A DNA stretch of 64,000 nt from Ensifer sesbaniae (GCF_013283665.1 NZ_JABEKU010000001.1:3107137-3171136); one strand, 5' to 3'. Shown: positions 24,671 to 35,942, counted from the first letter of the stretch. Program-made: numbers and translations. The notes: generated by a model not told the origin, from the letters alone.

Positions 24671-26311
24671 CTATTCTTTTGTGATACCGGCGACGAAGTT
24701 GGTGTCGAAGCTCGGGCCAAGCTTCAGGCCCTTGACGTTGCCGCGGTAGCCGGCGACTTCGGTCTGCTGGAAGATGATGACGAAGGGGCTTTCGTTGAGC
24801 ACCGTCTTCTGCAGCTCCTTGTAGGTCTCGGCGCGCTTGGCACCGTCACGCTCGAGGAGAGCTTCCTTGGTCTTCTTTGTCAGCTCCGGAACATCCCAGG
24901 CATTGCGCCAGGCAAGCGTCTTGTTCTTGCCTTCGTCGGAATTGTCGGGGTTGCTGGTGAAGGTTTCCGCATTCGAGTTCGGATCGAAATAGTCCATGCC
25001 CCACTGGCCGATGTACATGTCGTGGTTACGGGCACGATACTTCGTCAGCGTCTGCTTGCCGTCGCCAGGGATGATTTCGAGCTTCACGCCGGCCTGGCCG
25101 AGCGTCTGCTGGAAGGATTCGGCAATGCCGGTGACCGGCTGGCCGTTGCGAACGTCCATGGTGACGGTGAAGCCGTCGGCAAGGCCGGCCTTTGCGAGCA
25201 GTTCCTTCGCCTTGGCGACGTCGAGCTTGTAGGGGTTCTCGCCGAGAGCGCCGAGTACGCCCTTCGGCAGGAAGCTCTGGTGGATTTCGCCGATACCCTT
25301 GATGATGGTCGAGCCGAGCGCATCATAGTCGACCAGGTACTTGAAGGCCTCGCGCACCTCGGGCTTGGCGAGGTTGGCGTTCTTCTGGTTGAGGCTGATG
25401 TAGTAGACCGTGCCCTTGGGCGCGCTGGTGGCGGCAAGATCGGCATTCTTCGACACGGCATCGAGATCGCCGGGCTCAAGGTTGCGGGCAACGTCGATGT
25501 CACCGGCTTCGAGCGCCAGGCGCTGGCCGGAGCTTTCCTTCATGTGGCGATAGATGACGCGGGCGAGCTTTGCCTGTTCGCCATAGTAGTTGTCGTTGCG
25601 TTCGAGAACGATGACCTCGTTGGCGCGCCATTCGCGCAGCTTGAACGGACCGGAGCCGGCATAGCCGGTCTTCAGCCATTCGTTGCCAAAGTCGTTGTCG
25701 TACTTGAAGTCGTCGCTTGGGGTTACTGCCTTGGCGTGTTCGAGAACGAGCTTCTTGTCGAGCACGGCGGCGACGGTCGCCGTCAGGCAGTTGAGCACGA
25801 AGCTCGGCGCATAGGGCTGGTCGACGGTGAAGACGAAGGTCTGCTCGTCCGTTGCCTTCGCCTTTTCGGTGACGTTGTCGCCGGTAAGGCCGAACTGGGT
25901 AAGGATGAACGCCGGGCTCTTGTCCAGCTTCACGGCGCGCTCGAATGACCAGGCCACGTCTTCCGCGGTCACCGGGTTGCCGGAGGCAAACTTCAGGCCG
26001 GACTTGAGTTTGAAGGTGTAGGTCAGGCCATCGTCGGACACGGTCCAGCTCTCGGCGAGATCGCCGACGACCTTGGAGGTATCGTTGATGTCGAGGCGCA
26101 CCAGCATGCTGTAGGTGTTGCCGGTGATTTCGGCGGCGGTCAGCTCGAAGGCTTCGCCCGGATCCATCGAAATGACGTCGTCGATCGCAAAGGCTTCGAC
26201 CAGCGTGTCCTTCGGCGTTTCGGCGAAGGCCGGCGCGGTGGCGGCCATGACCATGGCCAGCGCCGCCGAAGCGGTCAGAAGGCGAAGACGTCCATTGAGC
26301 TTGTGCATCAT
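24671..26311 (-). CDS. peptide ABC transporter substrate-binding protein
   Basis: A 546-residue family 5 solute-binding protein. The signal peptide has a hydrophobic core SAALAMVMAATAPAFAE, with a cut likely after AFA near residue 32. EAFAIDDVISMDPGEAFELTAAEITGNTYSMLVRLD is the family start, and GLTYTFKLKSGLKFASGNPVTAEDVAWSFER is the SBP_bac_5 signature. The ATG at 26311 has a GAGGGA ribosome site. It sits between the dipeptidase gene and the permeases, which points to peptides or dipeptide-like compounds as ligand. Confidence 0.92.
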   Translation of the reverse strand: MMHKLNGRLRLLTASAALAMVMAATAPAFAETPKDTLVEAFAIDDVISMDPGEAFELTAAEITGNTYSMLVRLDINDTSKVVGDLAESWTVSDDGLTYTFKLKSGLKFASGNPVTAEDVAWSFERAVKLDKSPAFILTQFGLTGDNVTEKAKATDEQTFVFTVDQPYAPSFVLNCLTATVAAVLDKKLVLEHAKAVTPSDDFKYDNDFGNEWLKTGYAGSGPFKLREWRANEVIVLERNDNYYGEQAKLARVIYRHMKESSGQRLALEAGDIDVARNLEPGDLDAVSKNADLAATSAPKGTVYYISLNQKNANLAKPEVREAFKYLVDYDALGSTIIKGIGEIHQSFLPKGVLGALGENPYKLDVAKAKELLAKAGLADGFTVTMDVRNGQPVTGIAESFQQTLGQAGVKLEIIPGDGKQTLTKYRARNHDMYIGQWGMDYFDPNSNAETFTSNPDNSDEGKNKTLAWRNAWDVPELTKKTKEALLERDGAKRAETYKELQKTVLNESPFVIIFQQTEVAGYRGNVKGLKLGPSFDTNFVAGITKE

Positions 26312-26358
26312 TTTTGCAGTTCCCTCGTTTGCGCCCTTTTGGGCCCCTTCTTCATGGT

Positions 26359-27414
26359 TCAGGCGGCCTCGTGCCAAGCCTGTCCCAGAACTCTCCACCA
26401 GTTCTCCCGGCATATCTTTGCCAGTTCGGCGTCACCATATCCGGCACCTCTCAACGCGGCAACGAGCGCCTGGTTACCGGCTGCGTCGGCGATCCCCTCG
26501 GGGATCGTCGCACCATCGAAATCCGATCCGAGCGCCACGCATTCGATGCCCATGCGCTCGACCATGTAGTCGACATGGCGAACCATGTCGGAAAGCGGTG
26601 TCGCCGCATTCTCCTGGCCATCGGCGCGCAGCATCGTCGTCGCATAGTTGAGGCCGACGAGGCCCTTGCTTTCCCTGACGGCGTCGAGTTGCCTGTCGGT
26701 GAGGTTGCGCGCAGCCGGCGTCAGCGCATGCGCGTTCGAATGGCTGGCGACCAGCGGCTGATCTGTCGTCTTCGCGACGTCCCAGAAACCCTGCTCGGTG
26801 ATGTGCGCGAGGTCGATGAGGATGCCGAGGCGATTGCAGGCGCGCACCAGTTCAAAACCCGCCCCGGTCAAGCCGGGCGCCGTATCCGGCGACTTCGGAT
26901 AGGAGAACGGCACGCCATGGCCGAAGACGTTGTGGCGACTCCAGACCGGCCCGAGCGAGCGCAGCCCGGCGGCATGGAAGGTTTCAAGTGCCGAAAGATC
27001 GGCGCCGATCGCCTCGCAGCCTTCCATATGCAGGACGGAAGCGAAGACACCGGCCTCGACTGCACGGCGGATCTCGCCAGTCGAGCGGCAGAGCTTCCAC
27101 GCCCCTGCCCGGTCGAGCCGAACGGCGATGTCTGCGAGCTGCATGGCGACGGCCAGCGACGGCAAGTGTTCGAGAGGCGCCGAAAGCGGCGTTTCATAGT
27201 GGCCGTTTTCATCCGGCGGCTGCAGGATCAGATCGCCCGAGGGCACGTAGATCGCCGAAAGGCCGCCGATGAGGCCGCCCGCCCTGGCGCGTGGCGCATC
27301 GATATGGCCCTCGCCGATACCGTCGACGAATTCGCGGACCGGGTCGGACCCCTTCCGGGCGTTCTGCCACAGGCGCAGAAGCACGTCGTTATGGCCATCG
27401 AAAACCGCCTGCAT
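26359..27414 (-). CDS. membrane dipeptidase-family (M19) zinc peptidase
   Basis: A 351-residue renal-dipeptidase-family enzyme. Metal-site features are DGHNDVLLR (His8, Asp10), LHMEGCEAIG with the bridging glutamate near 128, SHSNAHAL near 215, and ALGSDFDGA near 290. Members hydrolyse dipeptides, including those with a C-terminal D-residue. Bacterial members are soluble, and no signal peptide is seen here. It is the first gene of the operon, 47 bp before the binding protein, so imported dipeptides are probably cleaved in the cytoplasm. Confidence 0.92.
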   Translation of the reverse strand: MQAVFDGHNDVLLRLWQNARKGSDPVREFVDGIGEGHIDAPRARAGGLIGGLSAIYVPSGDLILQPPDENGHYETPLSAPLEHLPSLAVAMQLADIAVRLDRAGAWKLCRSTGEIRRAVEAGVFASVLHMEGCEAIGADLSALETFHAAGLRSLGPVWSRHNVFGHGVPFSYPKSPDTAPGLTGAGFELVRACNRLGILIDLAHITEQGFWDVAKTTDQPLVASHSNAHALTPAARNLTDRQLDAVRESKGLVGLNYATTMLRADGQENAATPLSDMVRHVDYMVERMGIECVALGSDFDGATIPEGIADAAGNQALVAALRGAGYGDAELAKICRENWWRVLGQAWHEAA

Positions 27415-27712
27415 TCCTGAATTCCCTCATCATTTCAAGGAGATCGAACAGGCCGTTTACCGCCGTGTCCGGGAGAAAGTCGTGGCGATGCTATTGAAAG
27501 GCCAAAGCCTTTTCAATGAATATCAGGGGGTTTTACCCAGGCCTGCCTGTAGCGAAATGTTGCATGATTGCCGCAATCTCTCCGTCAAACACAGCGGCAA
27601 CAGGTGCGCAATATCGATCAAGGGATGAAAATCTGCCGTTTCTAATGCAAGGAAATAGCTTGGTCCCGATGGCCGGGATGTCGCACCGCATGATGCGGTA
27701 CTGGGGGTTTGG

Positions 27713-28975
27713 TTGCTGCGTCCGTTTTCACTGGCAGGTTCGGAAGGGCATTGGAGCCGCGTCGCCGCCACGCTCCTGCTTGCCGTAACCCTCGCTGCCT
27801 GTGCCGGTCGTCCGGTGGGCGTGCTCGTTCCTTCGGGCACGACGGGTGGCGCCTCCGAAGTCGACCTGATGGTCGCGACAACACGCGCCCCCACGGCGGA
27901 ACCGGGCGTGCTTTTCAGCGGCGAACGGTCAGACCAGCTTTCCCTGACGGAAATCGTCGTTTCCATCCCACCGGAAAAGAACCGCGAAGTCGGCCAAGTG
28001 CAATGGCCGAAGAAGCTCCCGGCCAATCCGGAGCGCGACTTTTCCACGGTCAGCGTCACGCCGCTGCATCAGGGCAACGACGTCCAAAGCTGGCTGAAGG
28101 GTAACCTGCCGAAGAGCCGTCGTGTGCTGATCTTCGTGCACGGGTTCAACAATCGCTACGAAGATGCCGTCTACCGCTTTGCCCAGATCGTGCACGATTC
28201 CGGCACGGACGTCGCCCCGGTCATCTTCACCTGGCCCTCGCGCGCCAGCATCTTCGACTACAATTACGACAAGGAAAGCACCAACTATTCGCGGGATGCG
28301 CTGGAGGAACTGCTTCGACGTGCCTCGAGCAACCCCCAGGTCAGTGAAATTACCGTCATGGCCCACTCCATGGGCTCGTGGCTGACGGTCGAGGCTCTGC
28401 GCCAGATGGCGATCCGCGACAAACGCATCGCGCCCAAGATCACCGACGTCATCCTGGCTTCGCCCGATCTCGACGTCGATGTCTTCGGCCAGCAGATCCG
28501 CGCCATGGGCGACAAGCGGCCGAAGTTCACGCTATTCGTGTCGCGCGACGACCGGGCGCTGACCTTGTCCAGGCGCATTTCCGGCAATGCCGACCGCCTT
28601 GGGCAGATCGATCCGACCGCTGAGCCTTACCGCACGCAACTGGAAAAGGCCGGCATCAGCGTCATCGACCTGACGGCGCTGAAGGGCGGCGACAAGCTGA
28701 ACCATGGCAAGTTCGCCGAAAGTCCGGAAGTCGTGCGCCTGCTCGGCAACCGCCTGATCGCGGGCCAGACCGTGACCGATTCCGATGTCGGGCTTGGCGA
28801 ACGCCTGGGCGCCGTCACGCTCGGCGCCACGCAGACCGTCGGCAACGCGGCGAGCCTCGCGGTCTCGACGCCGATCATGATTTTCGACCCCAACACCCGC
28901 AAGAACTACGACGAGCAAGTACGACGTCTCGGCCAGTCGGTGGAAAACACCGTCGGCGCAACGGTAACACCCTGA
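27713..28975 (+). CDS. DUF900-family alpha/beta-hydrolase lipoprotein
   Basis: A 420-residue alpha/beta hydrolase of the DUF900 type. The N-terminus has a hydrophobic run ending in LAAC, giving a lipidated Cys30. RVLIFVHGFNNRYEDAVYRFAQ is the oxyanion-hole region, and MAHSMGSWL places the nucleophile at Ser219. A candidate acid and a late histidine (DKLNHGKF) follow. The start is a TTG at 27713 with GGGGG upstream; no ATG fits before the signal peptide. It is transcribed away from the dipeptidase operon. The 298 bp between them show no strong motif. Substrate unknown, probably an ester or lipid at the envelope. Confidence 0.85.
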   Translation: MLRPFSLAGSEGHWSRVAATLLLAVTLAACAGRPVGVLVPSGTTGGASEVDLMVATTRAPTAEPGVLFSGERSDQLSLTEIVVSIPPEKNREVGQVQWPKKLPANPERDFSTVSVTPLHQGNDVQSWLKGNLPKSRRVLIFVHGFNNRYEDAVYRFAQIVHDSGTDVAPVIFTWPSRASIFDYNYDKESTNYSRDALEELLRRASSNPQVSEITVMAHSMGSWLTVEALRQMAIRDKRIAPKITDVILASPDLDVDVFGQQIRAMGDKRPKFTLFVSRDDRALTLSRRISGNADRLGQIDPTAEPYRTQLEKAGISVIDLTALKGGDKLNHGKFAESPEVVRLLGNRLIAGQTVTDSDVGLGERLGAVTLGATQTVGNAASLAVSTPIMIFDPNTRKNYDEQVRRLGQSVENTVGATVTP

Positions 28976-28988
28976 CGCGCGGACCCTG

Positions 28989-29085
28989 TTGCATAAATCG
29001 TCAAATCGGAATCGATCGAGGGCGATATTATGCAGCAGTTCAGGGTGTTACAACGGCCCTAGCGTGCCTCAGAAAACGCGGGGTC
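28989..29085. repeat. degenerate rhizobial intergenic repeat (GCATAA/TTATGC type)
   Basis: GCATAA at 28991-28996 is inverted as TTATGC at 29028-29033. The tail that follows resembles the tail after the element at 51802-51902 (ATGCAGCA-TTCA---TG-TACA-CG-CC). A shorter copy lies at 52646-52688. The terminal hairpin of the 51.9 kb copy is decayed here. It lies just downstream of the DUF900 gene. Confidence 0.55.
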
Positions 29086-29093
29086 CAGTACCG

Positions 29094-29133
29094 CATTCGG
29101 CGATCCGTGCTGTCAAACACGGATCGCCGAATG
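29094..29133. terminator. perfect 16-bp inverted repeat, likely two-way terminator
   Basis: A 16-base arm (29094-29109, starting CATTCGGC) is exactly inverted at 29118-29133 around an 8-base loop. It lies between the convergent DUF900 and thuB genes, where a bidirectional terminator is expected. There is no T-run, so the hairpin alone may not suffice. Confidence 0.6.
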
Positions 29134-29210
29134 GGCTTTCAGGGAGCTGAAATCAGCCCTTGAACAAGGCAGCGGGTGGCAATGGTTACGCCGCCCGCAC
29201 TACCAGTGCG

Positions 29211-30263
29211 TCAAACCGCGAGTTCGCGTCGTCCGGCTTCCGTCTCCATGGCCAGGTCGAGCACCTTCTGCAGGTTTGCCGCATGGCGGAAGCCCGGCTC
29301 CTCAGCCCTGCCCTCGCGCACGGCCGCCACGAACCGCTGGTAGTTGGTCGGAACGGTGCCCGCATCGACATCGCGCCAGGTGGCGGTTTCGACATCGGCG
29401 CCAAGGCAGGCGCGCAGCGTGGAGTCATCGGGTGTGTGCACCACTTCGAGCGCGCCCTTGTCGCCGTGCAGCCTCAGCCGCAGTTCGTTCAGATGTCCCG
29501 TCGCCCAGCGGCTGGCATGGATGACGCCCATGGCGCCGTTGCCGAATTCCGCCGTCATGACGAAGCTGTCATTGGCGTCGAGGTCATACTCACCGATGCG
29601 GTTGCCGGGCGCCTTGTCGAAGGTCTTGAGACGGGCGAAGATCCGGGCGGCATCCGTGCCCGCGCCATAACCGGCGAAATCGAGGATATGAATGCCGACA
29701 TCGCCGAGCACGCCATTCGAGCCGTGCTTGGTCGAGAGCCGCCACAGCCATTGCGATTCCGTCGCCCAATCGCCCCAGGCCTTGGAGACGAGCCAGCTCT
29801 GCAGATAGGAGGCCTCGAGATGGCGCAACTGGCCGACCTCGCCAGCGAGCACCATCGCCCGCGCCTTCTGCAGCGGCGCGACATTGCGATAGGTGAGGTT
29901 GACCATCGTCACCAAGCCAGAGCGCTCGGCCGCCTCCGCCATCTCCGCCGCCTTGGCGTAGTTCTCGGCGAGCGGTTTCTCGCAGAGCACGTGCTTGCCG
30001 GCCGCCAGCAATGCCAGCGTCGTCGGGTGATGCGCCTTGTCCGGCGTCACGTTCGTCGCCGCATCGAACTTTCCCCAGGCGATCGCCTCGTCGAGCGACG
30101 TGAAGGCCTCGGCGATCCCGTGCTTCTCGGCAAAGGCACGGGCGCGCGACGGATCGACATCGACGGCGCCAACCATTTCGACGCCTTCGATCTTGGCAAA
30201 GGCCTGGGCATGGCTGTTCGCCATGCCGCCGGTTCCAACAACAAGAAGACGCATCGTTCTCAC
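29211..30263 (-). CDS. thuB: trehalose utilisation oxidoreductase (Gfo/Idh/MocA family)
   Basis: A 350-residue NAD(P)-dependent sugar dehydrogenase. The Rossmann start is [20 protein letters not shown], and the family CEKPLAENY motif places the catalytic lysine near residue 91. Its start overlaps the thuA stop by 4 bp. In S. meliloti, ThuA and ThuB are reported to be needed for trehalose catabolism through 3-ketotrehalose, with ThuB the likely oxidising enzyme. The name rests on family and on the conserved thuEFGKAB order. Confidence 0.9.
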   Translation of the reverse strand: MRTMRLLVVGTGGMANSHAQAFAKIEGVEMVGAVDVDPSRARAFAEKHGIAEAFTSLDEAIAWGKFDAATNVTPDKAHHPTTLALLAAGKHVLCEKPLAENYAKAAEMAEAAERSGLVTMVNLTYRNVAPLQKARAMVLAGEVGQLRHLEASYLQSWLVSKAWGDWATESQWLWRLSTKHGSNGVLGDVGIHILDFAGYGAGTDAARIFARLKTFDKAPGNRIGEYDLDANDSFVMTAEFGNGAMGVIHASRWATGHLNELRLRLHGDKGALEVVHTPDDSTLRACLGADVETATWRDVDAGTVPTNYQRFVAAVREGRAEEPGFRHAANLQKVLDLAMETEAGRRELAV

Positions 30264-31051
30264 CTATATCCTGCTTCGCCGGCCTGGTGCAGCTTCGGCC
30301 CACGTTCGACGATCGGCTCCAGCGCCTTTTCGACCGGCACGTTCGGCGCATCATGGATCGCCGTGTAGCGATTGTCGGCGTTGTAGGCCCACTTCACCGA
30401 ATTGCGCAGCACCCTCTGCACATTGGCGTCATGATAGGTCGGGTAGGTCTCATGGCCGGGGCGGAAATAGAAGATGTTACCGGCGCCGCGACGCCAGGTG
30501 AGACCCGAACGGAACACTTCACCGCCGGCAAACCAGGAGATGAACACGGTTTCGAGCGGCTCGGGAACCGAGAACTGCTCGCCATACATTTCCTCGTTCT
30601 CGAGCACGAAATTCTCTTCGAGCCCCTCGGCAATCGGATGGCGCGGGTTGATCGCCCAGACGCGCTCGCGTTCACCGGCCTCACGCCACTTCAGCGCGCA
30701 GGGTGTTCCCATCAGGCGCTTGAAGATCTTGGAGAAATGGCCGGAATGCAGCACGATCAGGCCCATGCCCTCCCAGACGCGCTTGGCGACCCGCTCGACC
30801 ACCTCGTCGCTGACGGCGCCGTGGTCCTTGTGGCCCCACCACAGGAGCACGTCGGTATTGGCCAGACGCTCGACGCTGAGCCCGTGCTCCGGCTCCTGCA
30901 GCGTCGCGGTCGTCGCTTCGATCGCGCTTTCCGTGTTCAGCGCCGCTGCGATCGTGTTGTGCATCCCGTTCGGATAGATGCTGCGGACCACCTCGTTGGT
31001 CTGCTCGTGGATGTTTTCGCCCCAAACGACTGTTCTGATAGGCACGGTCAT
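30260..31051 (-). CDS. thuA: trehalose utilisation protein ThuA
   Basis: A 263-residue ThuA-family protein with a glutamine-amidotransferase-like fold but no obvious nucleophilic cysteine. Characteristic stretches are [24 protein letters not shown] at the N-terminus, [20 protein letters not shown], and [26 protein letters not shown]. The C-terminal [24 protein letters not shown] is also conserved. It lies between thuK and thuB, 107 bp after thuK. That gap carries two small GC hairpins, one of them at 31098-31122. Confidence 0.93.
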   Translation of the reverse strand: MTVPIRTVVWGENIHEQTNEVVRSIYPNGMHNTIAAALNTESAIEATTATLQEPEHGLSVERLANTDVLLWWGHKDHGAVSDEVVERVAKRVWEGMGLIVLHSGHFSKIFKRLMGTPCALKWREAGERERVWAINPRHPIAEGLEENFVLENEEMYGEQFSVPEPLETVFISWFAGGEVFRSGLTWRRGAGNIFYFRPGHETYPTYHDANVQRVLRNSVKWAYNADNRYTAIHDAPNVPVEKALEPIVERGPKLHQAGEAGYR

Positions 31052-31097
31052 TCTCCTTGCGTTTTGCCCGTTGCGGGCCTGTCGTCGTACGATAGAT

Positions 31098-31122
31098 GGG
31101 GCCGCCGGGAATTTGCGGCCCC
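31098..31122 (-). other. intra-operon stem-loop between thuK and thuA
   Basis: GGGGCCGC (31098-31105) pairs with GCGGCCCC (31115-31122) around a 9-base loop. A smaller GCCCG/CGGGC hairpin lies next to it. Position suggests an mRNA-stability or processing element that tunes thuAB relative to the transporter genes. Confidence 0.4.
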
Positions 31123-31158
31123 GAAGCTCAAGACTGCCTCGTTGTTCATCAGGGTTTG

Positions 31159-32187
<1,029 letters not shown>

Positions 32188-32200
32188 GTTTTCCTCCTTA

Positions 32201-32310
32201 GATCACGATTGTTTTGGGTCGGGCCGACCCAAAACAATAAACGTGATCGATTCTAATGGGTTAGAGCGGGATGCGGGCGGAAAACCGCACACACTTTTCC
32301 TCACCCCGCT

Positions 32311-32312
<2 letters not shown>
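32201..32312. repeat. RIME1-type rhizobial intergenic mosaic element
   Basis: A 112-bp element with two palindromes. The first is ATTGTTTTGGGTCGG followed by its inverse, flanked by GATCACG and CGTGATC. The second, AGAGCGGG to CCCCGCTCT, contains a GCGG/CCGC inner pair. The layout matches the published RIME1 family and the copy at 51690-51798. It fills the thuG-thuK gap exactly. The thuG stop codon TAG (32311-32313) overlaps its edge, and the thuK ribosome site abuts the other edge. Confidence 0.85.
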
Positions 32313-33140
<828 letters not shown>

Positions 33141-33141
<1 letters not shown>

Positions 33142-34127
33142 CAGCGTTCTCCTCCTTCGAGATTGACGCGGCCGAACCACATGTAGGCGACGGTGATCGC
33201 CGCGATGATCAGGAACAGCATCGTCGAGGCGGTTGCGCCGTAGGCGAACTTGTCGAAGTCGAACAGGTTCTCGCGCGCCAGCACCGACATGGTCTTCGTC
33301 TGGGCGTTGTTGGGCGTCAGCACATAGATGAGATCGAAGATGCGCAGGGCATCGAGCATGCGGAAGATCACCGCGACCATCAGCGCCGGCCGAATCAGAG
33401 GCAGCGTCAGCCGCCAGAACACCTTCAGCGGATGGACCCCGTCGATCTTGGCCGCCTCGTAGATATCGGAGGGCACCATCTGGAGGCCGGCAAGGATCAA
33501 GAGCGCCATGAAGGGCGTCGTCTTCCAGACGTCGACGATCAGCACCGCAACCATCGCCGTCTCCGGATTGGCAGTCCAGGCGATCTTCTGGCTGATCAGC
33601 CCGAGGCCGAGCAGAAGGTCGTTCAAGATGCCGAACTGGTCGTTGAGCATCCAGGCCCACATCTTGGCGGAAACGATGGTGGGAATGGCCCAGGGGATGA
33701 GGATCGCCGCCCGCACCAGACCGCGGCCTGGGAAATTGGCGTTCAGCACCAGGGCGACGACGAGGCCCAGCACCGTCTCGATGGTGACGGAGATCGCCGA
33801 GAACTTCAGCGTGTTCCAGACGGCGTTCCACCAGGCGGGATCGGCGAGCAGGCCGTTATAGACCGTGCGCCCGCTCTTCAGCGTGATCCAGCTCAGATAG
33901 TTCTTGAAGCCGACGAACTCGGCGCCTTCGAGGTTGGTCAGCGACGCGTTGGTGAAGCTGAAATAGATGGTGCGCAGCAACGGCCAGCCGGCGACGAGCG
34001 CGAGCACCAGCAAGGTTGGCGCGAGAAAGATCCAGGCGGAACGAACGCGGCTGGCGTTGAGATCTGAACGGATCCCTGCCTGTTGTCCCAATGCGGAAGG
34101 GGGATCTGCGAGTGAAAGATCGGTCAT
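33141..34127 (-). CDS. thuF: trehalose/maltose ABC transporter permease
   Basis: A 328-residue MalF-type permease without the large periplasmic domain of enteric MalF. The first TM lies at about 31-53 (SAWIFLAPTLLVLALVAGW), followed by five more. The EAA loop is DIYEAAKIDGVHPLKVFWRLTLPLI near 238-262. A start at 34127 with GGTGAG upstream is preferred; an extension to 34244 lacks homology. It is separated from thuE by 189 bp that contain a stem-loop and a repeat fragment. Confidence 0.9.
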
Positions 34128-34194
34128 GTCTATACTCACCCTTGCCGTTCGGCGCGCGGCCGGACGGTTGGCCCGAGAGGAACGACGCTGCTCT

Positions 34195-34252
34195 CGGCAA
34201 ATCACGGCGTGAAACGGTATCGCGTCCGGAATTACCTGGTTCAAAGAGCGCG
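34195..34252. repeat. diverged fragment of a rhizobial intergenic repeat
   Basis: CGTGAAACGGTATCGCGTCCGGAATTACCTGG here resembles the GTGTGAAACGGTTTTCCGTCCGGAATTGC block found at 51645-51672. It is probably an old partial insertion in the thuE-thuF gap. Confidence 0.4.
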
Positions 34253-34275
34253 TCGTCGGCGGTGGCTCGGTGGAG

Positions 34276-34304
34276 CGAGGGAAGGCCCGAAGGCACTCCC
34301 CTCG
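34276..34304 (-). other. stem-loop after thuE
   Basis: CGAGGGAAGGCCC and its near-complement ending CCCCTCG form an imperfect stem with a small GAA-type loop. Hairpins directly after a binding-protein gene commonly protect its mRNA and limit read-through to the permeases. The smo operon has one in the equivalent place. Confidence 0.45.
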
Positions 34305-34316
34305 CCCCCGGGAGGA

Positions 34317-35579
34317 TCACCAGCTATCGCCTTTCATGTTCGTGAGTTCGACTTCGAGCAGTTCGAGGTTTTCCGCGGCCGTGCCGTTGCCAGACAGCGT
34401 GTTGTGGACGGCATTCCAGAACTTGGCCGAAACCTCGTTGTACTTGACCTTGGTAACAGCCGACGGCCGCGGTACGGCGCTTTGGAAGATCGGCTTCCAG
34501 GCCGGCATGAACGGCTGCGCCTTGGCGACCTCCGCATCGTCGTAGAGAGCGGCAACCGTCGGAAGGTTGGAGAGCTGGATGGCCCGCTGCTTCTGCACCT
34601 CGGGGGACGCGAGGAACTTGACGAGCGCGATCGCTGCTTCCTGGTCGTCGGAATATTTGGAGACGGCAAGGTTCCAGCCACCGAGCGTCGAGGACGGTTG
34701 GTCGCCATCGGTCGCCGTCGGCAGCGGAGCCACGGCGAACTTGCCCTTCACCGCGCTGTCGTCGCCATTGCCGAGCGCGTAGGCATAGGGCCAGTTGCGC
34801 ATGAAGACGGCATTGCCCGTCTGCCAGACACCACGCGACTCTTCCTCCTGGTAGGCGAGCACGCCCTGCGGAGAAATCGCGCCGATCCATTCCTTGACGC
34901 GGTCGATCGCAGCGGCCGCCTTCTCGTTGTTGATCGAGATCGTGCCATCGGGCTCGACGATCTGGCCACCGCCTGACGACTTGATCCATTCGAGCGCGTT
35001 GCAGGTCAGCCCTTCATAGGCGTTGCCCTGGAAGACGTAGCCCCAAAGATCTCCCTGGCCAGCGGCGCGTTCCTTCTCCTGGATTTCCTTGGCGGTCGCC
35101 GCCAGCTCGTCCCAGGTCTTCGGCGGCGTCTTGCCGTACTTTTCCAGGAGGTCCTTGCGGTAATACAGCGCCGGCGCATCGGTGAAGGCCGGCAGGGCCA
35201 CGAGACGGCCGTTGACCGTCTGCGAGGCAATGATCGACGGGAAGTGCTGACCGACAACGTCCTTGGTTGCTTCCGTCAGATCGACGAACTGATCGGCCAA
35301 CTGCGGCGCCCAGACGACATCGGTCTGGTAGACGTCGACATCCTTGTTTCCGGCGGCAAGCCACAGCCGGTACTGGCTGAACTGCTCGCTGCTCGACGGC
35401 GGCATGGTGACCAGGCTCACCTTGTGTCCCGTCTGCTTCTCGAAGATGTCGAGCTGCTCGCGGATGAAATTGACGTTCTTGCCGGTCGTGTTGGCGGCGA
35501 GCGAAAGCTCGGCGGCGCTGGCCGTCCCGGCTGCAATGATCGCGGCGCAAAAACTCAGGGCATTGAGCATGGTTCTCAT
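34317..35579 (-). CDS. thuE: trehalose/maltose ABC transporter binding protein
   Basis: A 420-residue family 1 solute-binding protein. The signal peptide ends at AASA or ASAA near residue 23. The mature start ELSLAANTTGKNVNFIREQLDIFEKQTGHKV is typical. The central FTDAPALYYRKDLLEKYGKTPPKTWDEL and late WPYAYALGNG segments match the ThuE/trehalose group. The ATG at 35579 is preferred because of a GGAGGAG ribosome site. First gene of thuEFGKAB and divergent from thuR. Confidence 0.92.
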   Translation of the reverse strand: MRTMLNALSFCAAIIAAGTASAAELSLAANTTGKNVNFIREQLDIFEKQTGHKVSLVTMPPSSSEQFSQYRLWLAAGNKDVDVYQTDVVWAPQLADQFVDLTEATKDVVGQHFPSIIASQTVNGRLVALPAFTDAPALYYRKDLLEKYGKTPPKTWDELAATAKEIQEKERAAGQGDLWGYVFQGNAYEGLTCNALEWIKSSGGGQIVEPDGTISINNEKAAAAIDRVKEWIGAISPQGVLAYQEEESRGVWQTGNAVFMRNWPYAYALGNGDDSAVKGKFAVAPLPTATDGDQPSSTLGGWNLAVSKYSDDQEAAIALVKFLASPEVQKQRAIQLSNLPTVAALYDDAEVAKAQPFMPAWKPIFQSAVPRPSAVTKVKYNEVSAKFWNAVHNTLSGNGTAAENLELLEVELTNMKGDSW

Positions 35580-35942
35580 GATGGTCGACTCCTCCTGTTC
35601 CCCTCCACCGCCCGAAAGCTCCTCAGCAAAATCGAAAGCGGTTTGGATCGGAAAAAGTTGGCAGAAGACGAAAAAACTGTCAATCCATGCATTGGAAAAA
35701 GTCGAATTGCGACGAGTTTTAGAATATAGTTGTTGATTTTCAATAGCTTATAAAAATGAGAGGGAATTCTGCACGCAGGGGCGGCGACCCATAAAATCCA
35801 AGGGGAACAGCGATAATTTAAAACGGTTTGGCAAAACACTGTTCGGATGCAAGGCAGGGGACTGCCCCGACAAACTGATTGTTACCGACGGGGAAGGTGT
35901 ATATTTCTGGGACCGGGGTTAGGCTGAGGAAACGCATACCGA
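35580..35942. promoter_or_regulatory. thuE-thuR divergent control region
   Basis: A 363-bp AT-rich region between thuE (leftward) and thuR (rightward). Two LacI-type candidate half-palindromes are visible: AAAGCGGTTT at 35635-35644 and AAACGGTTT at 35821-35829. A looser CCATGCATTGG lies near 35686. ThuR should bind here and release on trehalose or maltose. The specific sites are guesses from LacI-family symmetry. Confidence 0.5.

Noticed and set aside
23822-25948. 708-codon open frame on the + strand
   Set aside because: It is antisense to the DppB and binding-protein genes, which have clear domains and ribosome sites; long antisense frames are common at this GC content.
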